Source: Tetrahymena elliotti 4EA (lineage: Eukaryota > Ciliophora > Oligohymenophorea > Hymenostomatida > Tetrahymenidae). Taken from it: a stretch of 64,000 nucleotides of DNA. Of the stretch, positions 40,459-52,754 are shown one piece after another; the stretch's first letter is position 1; every line of letters starts with the position of its first letter. Under the pieces are notes generated by a model. It saw only the letters and a program-made list of their open reading frames with translations. It was not told where the DNA came from and did no database searches. The stretch covers positions 124,001 through 188,000 of the forward strand of contig JH720298.1 in NCBI GenBank assembly GCA_000231825.2, written 5' to 3'. The position numbers and the translations under genes were made by a program.

Positions 40459-43400
40459 TCACACGGTTAATGAATAAATTTCGATTTCTGTGATATTCCA
40501 GTCAGTATATTAACCAGCTAATATCTTATCACTGGCTATATTAGAATCGATCTTATAAGCATAACCAAGATTTGAGCAACTCTTTTCAGGATTATCAAAG
40601 CTTTTTTAAAATTAAAATATGAGAAAACAAAAACAATTATTGTGTAAATAAAAATGAATTACTTAATGATTAAATCTTATTTTCCATTTAGAGTGCTTCC
40701 TAAACAAGGATTCTTTGTATTCTAATAAATGGATATGAATTTCTTTTCTGGTCTTATTTCGAATTTAGTGGGAGGGATATTTTATGAATTTTAAACTGTA
40801 AAAATGTAACACTTATCTGTTGTAGAGTATTAATCACTTCTGCAAAAAGAAATCGGTAAATAATACCCAAAGATATGCTCTCCATTTGCTTTAACAAATG
40901 TTATAGTCGGGCCTTATCCATCACATTTTCTATGGAAAATCTAACTATTTGCCCCATCTTCAGTTAATCTATATAATAACTTAGCCTTCTTGATATTTGG
41001 TGGTAGAATTTTTGTGCACTAATGATTTATTTAAAGACTGTAGGTAAATATCTAGCTATCAGAGAAAATACTAGATGAAATGACATTCTATGAAATCTAT
41101 GGTTCTACTGTATTATTAACTTATGTAGTATTAGCTTCTTATAATTATTCTTATTGTTAAATTAAAATGTATTAACTATTGCTGTTGTTATTGCTGTTAT
41201 TAGTATGAGGGAAAGTAGGTGCAAAATTTTATTATTAAGTTTTAAAGATCTACTACTGTTAAATGTTACTGTTATTACTTGTGCTATTGTTTGTTCTTTC
41301 TATGTAAGAAGTTTAAATATTTTCTATTTATTCTTGATTCTAGAAGCTTATCTATGTTGGAGTGGGCAAGTTAAAAGAATTATCTGAATGTACCTATTAA
41401 TACATATTGTTTTGAGCTATTTAGTTAAATTCATATTCTCCCCTTTAATTAAACTATTACTATTGCAACTGGTATTGAACTCCATTATTTATTGTATTGA
41501 ATACTGTCACTTATTCCTGTTTTTAATCTTATACATTATTAGCTTAATTACTAGGAGTAAAGCTAAATTAAGAATTTAAAACATTATTATCATTTTATGA
41601 GCTACTTGTTTAGTTTTGTAAACCAGAAGATACTAATTGTTGTTATTAGTTTTGTTCTATTTGAGGGTATTACTATTATTGTTAATTATATTACTAAACA
41701 TATTATTGCTACTAAAATGCTTGGTCTTAATTCTAAATAACTTAATCAACTGGTTATATTATTTATCTTACTTCTTTAGTACCTTCAAACGATTGCAATT
41801 TTTTTAAGCTTTAGTTATTTTGTTAACTTCTATTTAAATTTACTAATTATTGTTCTTATTCAATATTTCCATTTCTGTTTTAAGATTCATTTGATGGAAG
41901 GCTGGTTTTAATTTGAAATTCTTAATTTTTATTTGTTTGGCTATTGTTTATACCTATGTTTACATTTTATTGAATATAATTTTAGCTATCATTTTATTAG
42001 TATTGTTAGTATTAAATATTTTGAGTCTAACTTTTATTGATACTGTTATTAAAGCTGGGTGCTATTTGTTAAGTTTAACTAAACTATTTATCTGCAATTT
42101 ATTCATTAAAGGCTTCATTTTGTACTTGGTTGGGTATATTAAACTACTGAGGGAAATAGCTTGTTGGAGGAGATTAAATATTTGACTAGTTTTCCAAATA
42201 TTAACTATTTATTTATTACTTTGCTATTGGACTCAATTAATTTTGTTATTTGAAAGGAGAAAATGTTTCTGCTTCATGTTAAAAATTGTAAATGGAAGAT
42301 CTTTAATTTTAAAATAAAGTATCGTTTGTTTTATCAACTTCATTTATTGATTATTATTGTTTTTAAGCTAAATTAGCAGCAGCTAAAATTTATAAACTTC
42401 CTTATTAGCCATAACTTTTTTAGAGCTACTAAGATGATACTACTTGTTACTCCTAATTTTATTAGGTAATGAATTATTAATTTTGATATTGCTGGTTAGT
42501 ATTAGGAATATTTTATTGTTAATGAGGTATAACTTAAATTTATTGAAGATGATTATTATTTATTTCTTATTGTTATTGTATTATTGATTACTATTGTTAG
42601 TAAGATGCTTGAATATCTCTTCTTATTATATTTTGGTCAATATTTTAATCAATAAAATATTATTGTTCAATTAATTAAGCTGATGTTAGTCTATCCTTTT
42701 CTTAGCCTAATTACTAGAAATAAGAAGTTTAATCTAAATTTAATCCACTTTAAATTTTTTTATGATTTTCCTCATTTTATTGTGATGAAATCAGTGGGGA
42801 TTCATTTGTGTAAACATTAGAAGTTAACTAAGAGAATCCTCCTGTCTAACTAGACTATAATAGATTTTAAGATGTTGGAGTATACACTTTTTCTGCTTTT
42901 AGGGTAGGTGTAGAATTCTAAGAAGCCTACTAAAGCTATTCTTAGGTATTTTAAATTAACTTCAAGTCAGCACTATGTCTAATTTGATGGAGATTTTAGT
43001 ATGATAAGGATTTTTGTTATTGATTTAACTATGTACTTTATATATTACCACTAATTGTAGCTCCCACTGAAGATTGAATTGGAGTGCTTTTAAGGTTAGA
43101 ATTCGAATTATTCTACTTAAGTGCTTTCATATCATGTTAACTCTTGTATGTAGCAGTAGTCTTAGCTTAAAATTCATTTACATTGATATACATAGGTGAT
43201 TCTGATCTATTTCTATTATGATTATTTTCTTAGATATTGCTATGCTACTCAACTTTATCCTTTATCTCACTAATAGGGTTCTATTCAAAATTATTATTTT
43301 ATGATGTTGTAGTCTAGTAGTTTTCATCTCCTTTTTAACTACCTCTACTCTGATAATTGCTAGTTTTTTTAGCTTAAGCTTTGTTAATGAATGGATTATA

Positions 43401-45816
43401 GCCACTACTTCTTTTAGGAGTTATTTATGATTTAAAATTACTAGAATATCCTAAATTACTAACTAATCCTTGTTATTTATTAAAAGAATTCGGAGTCACG
43501 CTTCTTTTAGAAATATTTTCATTAAAGCTTGGACCAGTGTTTGTTTTTATTTCTAATCCTTTATTGAAGGTTTTTTAACTTGGAGCTGGGCTTAATCCTA
43601 CTTTTTTAACATTATTTTATGCTACTACTGTCTCTGTCTAAAGAGATATTTATTTCTACTTTGGAGTAGCTTGGCTGATTTATTTGTTACTTGAAAAATT
43701 TAAAGAGCTTCTACTCGGTGTTAGTCTTTTAACCATTCTTTCCTTTTAATGAGCTTCTGTATTAATTGGAGAAATAGGTCCTTTAGTATAAATAAATAAA
43801 TAAAATATTTTAAGTTTAGAAAAAATAAAAATAATTTTTCTCAATAAAAAAGTGCAAAATAAATTAATTTACTTTAAGCTTAAGAAATTCCTTCAGCTAA
43901 ATTATTCATTTTATTGGTCATTTCTTTCCATTAATAGTCTTTTGAAGAGAATTTTACATTATTTAAGTGGCTTTTTTAATTAGGACTCTTTTTAATTGCT
44001 TTTGGAGTAGCTTATTACTAAATTTCTTTCTAAAATAAATAAAAATAACTTTTATTCTAAAATATTTAAAGTAAATTAATTTACCTATTGTAAAGGAGAG
44101 CGGGATCTTGATAAATTTTTTGTATTGTTGATTGTTGAATTTAGGTTATTATTTACAATTGAATTAGAGTGAGTAGGTTATTTTTTAGCAGATGTTTATT
44201 GCATCTAAATTATAGCTGAAGCCAAATAATTCTTAACTTTACTTTTACCTAGATTTTGCAGTTCATTTTATATCTAGTGTCTATTATTCATTTCTACTAT
44301 CTCAATAGAATCACATTTAATGACAGGTGTCTTTATTGAAAAGTTTTTTATAGAATTCTTTAACATATTTTAAATACTATAAAGATATATTGTTGTTTCC
44401 TATTAAACTGACTCTTAAGCTCTATCAAGCTCGCTATACTCTTTGATGCAATTTTTTAAAAACTACAAATTTTCTTATTTGCTTTCATAATCCTAATTAT
44501 TTTAAAGAAAATATTTTGATAAATGTATGCCAATTCAAATTTAAGAGAATAATTTTCTTTGTTTTATATTTATAATTTCTTCATCAAGTCCAAAATTTAT
44601 ATATTATCAAATCATTAAACATTAAATTTATCAATCATATTTTTTTTTTAATTTTTAATAAAATAGTTTATATACTTGGTAGGAAGAATCATGAAAATTC
44701 TAAATATGGGAAAGTGCCTCTTCTTCTCTCTTTTAAATAGTTTGAATCAACTTTTAAAATTCTTATTAAACCATAGTCTTGTATTGATTCACTAATTATT
44801 AAAGTTTGTTTTTGTTATATTGGCAGTTTTTAATAGCTTCATCTATTTAAGATACTTTTTCTCTACAGGAGTTTATAAAAATTAAATTGTCTTCTCTTAA
44901 ATTATGTAAAGCTTATTTGATTGGAATAACATTGTGCTTTTTATGAATTTATGATTAGTACACACATTAAACACAGCATAATATTCTTTCTGTATTGCAG
45001 AATAAACTTATTTCCTCTCCATGCTCGCAACATATATTAGCCTCTATAATCTATGGCTTTAACGTCTATTTACATTTACAAAACATTTGTTTGAGAATTA
45101 AATGCCTTATCTAAGAGATTTAAAAATTAAAATTACTTCAAAAATAGGATTTTCTGATTCATAATTTTCACTTATTTGTTGAGCTGATTGCTTTGATAAT
45201 GATTTTTTAAGAAAGGAAGAGTTATTCTGTTCATTAACCATATTATGTTTGTTTTGCTTTAAACTCCTTTTCAAAGGTGATTATTATTATAAGCTATAAT
45301 TTTGTAATGATTATCCAACCTAGGTTTATATTACTAATTCTTCATTTCCTATCAATTTTTTTAATGCGATTTAAGATTTTAAATGATCAGATAACTTAAA
45401 TTTTAATTTACTTTAAGCAGGAGAGCTATTTATAATCTATGACTCCTAAATTTTATTTTCTCTCTACGGACTACCAACTATTATTTGAAGATTATGAGTA
45501 AAATCTCAATAAAAAATTAAAATGTAGTTATACGCCTGTAAAGTTCTGTAATATTGCTAAATTATGTAATCTGCTTGCATGACCTACATTCAATTTACTA
45601 AATTGTTTCGTTAGTAACGCTATTGATGAGATTTTGTTTTGATGAATCTGCACAATTCCAACATACTGTATGATTGCACTATAAGCAAAGAGGATTTTAA
45701 TTGGCAATATTGCAAAATGCACAAAAAAAATTAGGACCAAAACTACCAGCTGTCTGAGATTATGCCAGATTTTTTGAACTTAAATTCTATTATAACCCTA
45801 TTTTAGTTAAACTCAT
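40459..45816 (-). CDS. TRIM-like RING/B-box/coiled-coil protein with C-terminal TLDc domain
   Basis: Eight exons (45816-45534, 45477-45412, 45348-45137, 45050-44676, 44492-44085, 44029-43873, 43780-40663, 40600-40459) sum to 4761 bases, exactly 1586 codons plus TGA. Residues 32-80 form a textbook C3HC4 RING finger: Cys32, 35, 47, His49, Cys52, 55, 77, 80. A B-box follows at about 194-226 (CCEHGEEISLFC, then CCVQC and HKKH), then a coiled coil to about 350. That order defines the TRIM architecture of RING E3 ubiquitin ligases. Some 1000 residues of Asn/Gln/Ser-rich sequence follow. Residues about 1400-1586 are a TLDc domain: SSSIFSDSQIF, AKLLYRLTEDGANSQIFH, GPTITFVKANGEHIFGYY and the final ITEIEIYSLTV. 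TLDc proteins are tied to oxidative-stress resistance and V-ATPase regulation. A TRIM-TLDc fusion suggests ubiquitin ligase activity coupled to that role (inference). Confidence 0.9.
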
Positions 45817-45956
45817 TTCTATTCAAATAAAGTCTAATTGTATAGCTAAAAATAAACCAAGCTTAATTGTTTATTTGTTAGTTATCTAATTTTATGAACT
45901 TATAATTTTTTAATTAATGATTATATTTGTTTCTGTTGAAAAATCTACCAGAGTGA

Positions 45957-48900
45957 TCAATAAAGACCTAAAAGCATACTAATTTCTTTATCAAAAATTT
46001 TAATTTTTCTTTTACTTAGAAATTAGATGAATGCGATACCAATAAAAACCCTAATTTAAAATATCCGTCAAGCCCAAAAAGCTTTTTATTCGTTAAATTT
46101 AAGAATTTTCATTTTTATAAATCCATTAATTACCAATTATTTAATTTAGCATAATGTTAAATTTTTGATTATTATTAATACACAGTTAAAGCCATCAATA
46201 AAATTTTATTATTTCTAATCTTTTTAAATTATTTCTATTTGTAATAAAAATAAAGATTAATTTACCTACCAAATTAAATTTTTCAAAGACCCATCTGAAA
46301 TAATTTGTTTTAAGTTTTAGCAATTTGAGCAATACTTTAACAAGAAATTGAAATATCTTAAAATAATTTTTCTAAGTGTAAATTTCATAATAAAATATTT
46401 AGCATACAATTATAATCAAATAAAATAAAGTGAAATAGAAATAAAATATTAATTTTAAAATTTTTAATTTTTATTTTACAAAATATTTGTAAAAATAAAG
46501 GAAAATAGTTAAAAAGAAATAAATATTTAGATATTTTAATGAGATTCTTATTAATTTAATTTTTTATTTGATTCATTAGAATTTTAGATTTACTAATCTT
46601 TTTATTTTTTAAAGTTCTCCTTTGAGTACTTAGAATACGGGAAATTTTTTAATTGCTTGATAGTAATTGTAAATCCCACTAAATTTTATTAAAAAAGTTT
46701 AAATACTATTACTAAATTTTATGAAATTTAAAAAATAAAAAGAACTTATCGTTAATTAATAAATTTCACAAAATATTTTATCTCATAAATAGAAATAATT
46801 AAATGAGTAATTTTTATCTATTTCTAATAAATTTAATTGAAATCTTTTCATTTAAATTGTTTATACTTCATTTAATTCAAATAATAAAATTTTTTAATGT
46901 TTAAAATTAAAATTTACTCAGTTGCAGTTTATGTTTTCAGAATTAAACTATTCAGCTGATCACATTTTTTTAAGGCTTAATATCCATCAAGTTTTGAATA
47001 ACTATTAATTCGATACAAAATAAAGTTTTTATTTTTTGAAAATTTTGAAAGCCTTGCAGAGAAATAGAATAATGTTTTATTGATTAAATAAATTAAAGAA
47101 ATATATTTACTGCAGCTCTATAATAAGACTTTTCAGATTTTAAATACTAGTTAAGCACATACACAAATACGATATGTGGTGTGATTCAAAAGGTTTAGTT
47201 CTTTTATTTATTATTTAATTGATATTTTAAAATTTAAATTCATCTTATTTTTAATATTTTATTGATCAAAAATAAATTAACTATTTTACAAAATATACAA
47301 GTTTAAGACTGTTAGATTTTTAAGTTTTGAGAGAGCAAATCCTAGATTTATCATATTATCTGATACTATTTGATTTGAACTAAATTTATTTTTTAAATAT
47401 TTAATTCAAAGATAAAAAAGCCAAAAATTTATAGAAATCAAAGATAAAAAAGCCAAAAATTTTAAAGAAATCAAATATAAAAACACTTATTTGTTAAATT
47501 TTTCTTCATTTAATTTTTGAATAAATTAACAAATAGGAAATTGTAAAAAGATTTTTACTCTAAATTGAGAGACAGAAGAGACAGATTACATAATTTTGCA
47601 AATAAAGTACTCAAACTAGGCAAATCTTTGATAAAAACATTGTTATGACTATTCATTTATGTTATAAAATTCTTTAATTATTTATTAATAATTAAAAGTA
47701 TTCTTACCTTAAGTCTAATTACAGTTTTTTTAGATTTACACATTCTGCCAAGGCTTAAAATATAAATATTATTCCTTAATCTCCAATATAATTGTAACTA
47801 GTATTTTATTTATAATCAAATTAATTAACTTTTTTTTTGAATCATAAGGTATTTTATTGAAGCAATGAAGTTAGTTCAAAAGCAAATTAAGTCCTTACCA
47901 AAAATCTAGATTTAAATCAGAAAGCTTTAAAGATTTTGATAAAGTTGAAACAAAATTCTGTATTCCTTGGTCATCAACTTTGTTATCACTTTAAATAATA
48001 AAAAATAAAGAATTTATTTTTATTAAACAACTCAAAATAAATTTACTCAATGTTAACCCTTAATTCAGAAATATTTATACAATTAAAAAAAATGCGACTC
48101 AGATATTTTAGTCCTTAAACTCCGATATTGTTCCCTCTTTTTTAATATTTAATTTATAAAATTTCATATAGCTTTTGCTTCTCACAGTAAGTTTTTTTAG
48201 ATTCCATTTATATTTAGGATGAAATTTATTGTAAATGAATAGGGAGTTAATCTCATTATTTGGATTATTTGATAATATTAATTAATTTTATTTAGCACAG
48301 AGAAAATAATATTTAAAATTTTTAGACTTGTAGAGCTGTTTAAATTTATTTGCTTCATAAAAAATAATATATTATTGAAACTTACGCAAGCCATAATGTT
48401 AACTTTGAAAGTTTAATACATTTTGAAATAGAAGTGCCTAAAAACTCTGCACCTTATGAATCAATACAATTTCGGCTTTTTGAATAAACAATATTTTGAG
48501 AAAACTGATATTTATTCTATTTTTAGAGAATAGAAACTGAAATTAATTCTAAATTTTTATCAAATTTACCTTAAATATAGATCCAAAAATTATAAATTTT
48601 TGCATTAAGGTAAAACAAAAGATAAGCTCTTAGCTATTTCACCTCCATAACTAACTTAGCTATTTATTAATTTTGTATTTTTTATAAATTGTTAAAGCAG
48701 CTTTAAAAAGCTTTATTGATAACTGAAGAATTAATTATACCTTAGGTAGAGTTTAAGATTATAAATATATACATTATTATTAGATAAAACATAAGTTAAC
48801 TCTGCTAGACAACTTGAAGAAATGAATTATGAGCTTTTTTATTAAATAAATATGAATAAGAATAAAGATTCTATCTCTCATTAAAGCAGATAAAATGCAG

Positions 48901-51900
48901 CATATTGTGAAAAATTAAATTAAAATTAAGATAATTAAAGGAAGAGTTATAATAATGAATAAATTTGGTAGTTACCATAGATCTATAATAAGATTTCTAT
49001 ATTTCTTTTGAGAGCAGCTTAAAAGCTTTTGATATAAAAAAAAGAGATAAGTGATCAATACAAATATTGAAATTTACTTTCAGTTCATCCTGATTTAAGA
49101 TTTTCTTTATTTCCATTATACTTTTTTTATTTTCTTTTGTAATTTATTTTATTATTTTTTTATTATCAAATTTTATCACACACAATACTTCAGAAAAAAA
49201 TTTATGTGTTTAAGTAATTTTCTAGAAACGTTTAAACATAAACTTACACTCTATTTATTAAAAATTCATTTTCAAAAATACAAAATCTGCTGATAATTTG
49301 ATATCATTAAATAAAATTATGTCTATTTTAATAAAAAACATTTCGCTTTTTTTTAAAGCAATAATAAATTAAGACATAAATTCGATTTTTTTAATTAAAT
49401 AAATAAATAACCCTAAATTTCATTGCTTATGCTTCATTACAATTAAATTTTTAATAATTTCTTTTAAATTCTTTTATACAATTTGTAGATCACTATCTTC
49501 TATTTTGTTTATCCTTAATATCAAAATAAAACTATAAATATAGATAGCAAATTTAAATAAATTCACCTTAAATCCAAATAGAGAGAATTTAGATTCTAAA
49601 GATGGTGGCAAAGCATTGTAAAGAGCTAGACATATTTATTTGTAAGTTTATTACTCCTATATTTTGCAATTTAAGTAAATAAAAATAAAAGATAATAAAA
49701 ATACTTCATAGTTAGAGTTAGATTATTGATTTGTTGGCATTACTTAAAAGCCATTATTAATTACTAGAAACCTTCATCTTTGATAGTATTTTCACTTAAA
49801 ATAAATAAGGAGTTAATATTATCATTAAATTTGAAATAGATTTTACCTTAAATCTAAGCAGTAATACTCTATTAATTTGTTTTCTTTTATTCCTTCAGAC
49901 AATTCATTTATTCCTAAATTTCCTAGATAATTATCTCTAAATTTTAAATGAACTATTAAATAAGAGTAAATGTTAGCACATATTTTACTGCAAATTAATT
50001 TGAAGCCCTTTGATTGTAGCTGCTTCTTTGATAAACTTCTTAATTATTCTCATACCAACTTAATCTATTTGGTTGGAACTAAAATTCATATAAAAAACAA
50101 ACAGATTAAATCAAAATATATTAAGCTCATAAACAAATCACCTTAAGTCAATCATAAACTCTTCTAAAGCTAACTTTTTAATTCCATCTAAAATATTTTT
50201 AATGTCATCTTCATCTATATACAACCCACTTTAGTTATTTAAAATTAACAAAATGCTTTTTAATTTAGCCTAAATAAAATACTTTTTTACCTCAAATATA
50301 AAAATAAATGCTATAAATTAGTGCAGTTTCCAAGTCCTTACCCAAGAATTCTTGTTCCCTCTTTTCCTATATAGCTTCCACTGAAAATAATTCAACTACA
50401 AAACATCTTATAAAAAAGTAAAAATATACTTAATATTAAAAGTTAAGACATTCAGTTTAGGAATCAACTAAAAACATTTAACTAATTCACAAACACTATG
50501 CAATCCAATACCATTTCCTCTTTTCATTTAATAATTATTATTCTTTTAAAACTCTATACTAATTTAAAATCTTACTGTAAATCTAAATATAATGAAAGTA
50601 TGCTAGGACTTGATTATATAATTTTGCTAATATTTTCAACCCTGCTCATAAATATCTATTTATTACTATTTAATGTTTATTTAATATTCTTAGATTTTAA
50701 TAATATTACCTTAACCCTAGTTTTAAATCTGTTAAATTTTCAGCTTTTTGCAATTTTTGTTACACTCTTTAGGCCTTTTATTTCAATATATATGGCTCTC
50801 TATTCATTTAAAAAAATATATTCATTAATTACTAAAAAAGAGTTATTACTTCAAATTCAGACGGAGAGATTAAAGCTAGTCTAGCTGTTTGAATTAGAAA
50901 AATTTATCTAGCTTTGTGAAAGTTTAAGATTTCGGATCAGCCTTAATTACTCTTTAAATATGCCTTTCTTGCGCTACAATCATATCCTCGATTTTGCTTT
51001 CAATATTATTCAACTTTAAAATTTAATTAGCTTAGTAAATTGACATTCCTTTTGCATTAATGACTTTCTAAAGGCGTTTTTACATCTTTTCAAGAGAGGG
51101 ATTTGGCACTTTTGTACATAATCCTAGCATTGGTAATATAATATGTTTGTTAAATGTTTCATATTGTTCATTGAAAACTTATTTTTAAAGGTATTCAATA
51201 TCATTCATTGGTGACTCTTCTAATTCTAAAACACTATTTGTAGTCAATTGAAGGAATATAAATGCTAATTTCTTCATATCATACTATATATCAACATTTA
51301 ATAATTGTTTAATTTTTATCAAATTTAGAACAAAACTTACATTTTGTAAATCTTCAAAAAAGTCAACTTTGTTTTCAGTTGTCTATTTCAGTCATAAGAA
51401 AAACTAATGAAACCAAAGAATTAATTGCAATTTTCAAACATTATTTACATTTTTTTATTACCTTTGAGCTTTTTGCATAGAATTGCTAAACTTTTCATAG
51501 TCTGAATAAAAATTATTAATTCTTTTATTTTAATCTAATAATTATTACCATATTTTAATTCGTCACCATTGGATGTTAAGATTATTTTACATAAATCAAT
51601 TTTATCAAGTAGAACATCTTGAAATTTTTCATGTACCTCTCTTAACCCATCAAAAAGCTAATAGCTAATCATATAAACCTCTTTTTTATTTAATTATTTA
51701 TTCAACTTCTTCCTAGTCTTCAAGTAGGTATCAAGAGTATCTATTTTTAAATAAATAAAATTCTTACTAACAGCAAATCTGAAAATGAATTACTTACTGA
51801 TTCCTAATTCTTGTACAAAAAATACAGTTTCTAAGTCCTCAGAGTAATCTACTGAATTTATTTGTAGAATATTTTTAACTTTTTCAAATGAGGATACATA

Positions 51901-52209
51901 TTCAGATATAACTTTATCATTTTTATCACCTGTTAAAGGCTTCACAATATAATCTTAGACAATTTTGCGAAAAATCTAAACAATTTTCACTGATACATAT
52001 CTTTGGGTTGCAACACAATATGCTAAATATATCTAGCTATAATCGCTATTCCCAATAAAATTGAAAATATAAATATCTTTTTCTCTCATAAACTAGATGC
52101 ATTTCTCAAACTATTCTTCATCAATCATGCTAGATTGTTAAAGTTTATCTTTTGTCTGTTTATCAAACTCATAAAATTATTAATAACTCTATATTTTTTG
52201 CTCATCCAT
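45957..52209 (-). CDS. Probable pseudokinase fused to leucine-rich repeats
   Basis: Multi-exon minus-strand gene; exon borders are only partly resolved. From the ATG at 52209, a divergent protein-kinase-like region reads IYIFNFIGNSDYSQIYLAY (degenerate Gly loop) and RYVSVKIVQ (candidate Lys). The catalytic-loop position reads LLDKIDLCKIILTSNGDE, lacking the HRD...N signature, and YDMKKLAFIFLQLTT matches a C-lobe helix. No DFG was found, so it is likely catalytically dead. After 50.9 kb a series of short exons each encodes about one leucine-rich repeat, for example NYIGDQG...ECVNLKKLQLDLR, SYGGEIAKSLSFVLPQCKN and GKEGTRILGQGLGNCTNLQ. Most exons end at the same point of the repeat (after L-x-L-x-L-R, phase 2). 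The last clear repeat ends near 46270 and the stop at 45957 is tentative. Pseudokinase-LRR proteins likely serve as binding scaffolds. Confidence 0.6.
47406..47470. repeat. Tandem 32-33 bp duplication
   Basis: Two near-identical adjacent copies beginning TCAAAGATAAAAAAGCCAAA (47406-47437 and 47438-47470), followed by the start of a degenerate third. They lie in an intron-like stretch of the LRR gene. Confidence 0.85.
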
Positions 52210-52377
52210 TTAATTAACTTTCTGATAAAAAATATCTATTCAATTTTCATATAAAATTAAATATTCACTATCAAAATCAAGATTTAAAGTTTCAATTTTA
52301 AGTTTGAATTATTCCTTTTAAAAAGAAACAAAGATTTTTCAAAATATTTTAATATTCTCATCAATAAAATTATGCAT
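52210..52377 (-). other. Upstream in-frame extension broken by two TGA codons
   Basis: Reading upstream from the ATG at 52209 in the same frame reaches another ATG at 52377. The 56 intervening codons look like protein (FKLKIETLNLDFDSEYLILY) but contain TGA at 52341-52339 and 52242-52240. Either this is leader sequence, an unrecognised intron removes both, or the original N terminus has been lost by nonsense mutation. Confidence 0.4.
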
Positions 52378-52754
52378 TTTATTTATAAATCTAATTTATG
52401 TTGTCATTAAAATATATTTTTTTAATAAAATAGGGAAATAAATAATATATTTCTTAGATAAATCGTTAATAACAAAAAAAATATTAACAAATAAAATGAA
52501 ATAAAAACAAAAATCTATGGATTTTTCATTTAAAACAAATAAATACATTTTTTTTAAAGAAATTTTGAACAAACTAAAAATGATAATAATTTTTAAAGTT
52601 TTTTTGGTATGAAGACATGAGAAAAATAGAAAATTAATAAATATATTTTATCTTATGATAGCTCAGAAAAAAAATAGTCAATATTAAAAACAATATAATA
52701 TTAATTAGTGTTTCCACTTATACTCCAAAATCTTTCATTACTATTGATTGTTGA

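Noticed and set aside
41913..42185. 90-codon plus-strand frame rich in Leu/Ile that looks like a membrane protein
   Set aside because: It is the antisense of the Asn/Gln-rich linker of the TRIM-TLDc gene; TAA/TAG/AAT-rich sense DNA reads as Leu/Ile on the other strand.
50498..50884. 128-codon plus-strand frame resembling a multi-pass membrane protein
   Set aside because: It is antisense to LRR exons of the minus-strand pseudokinase-LRR gene.
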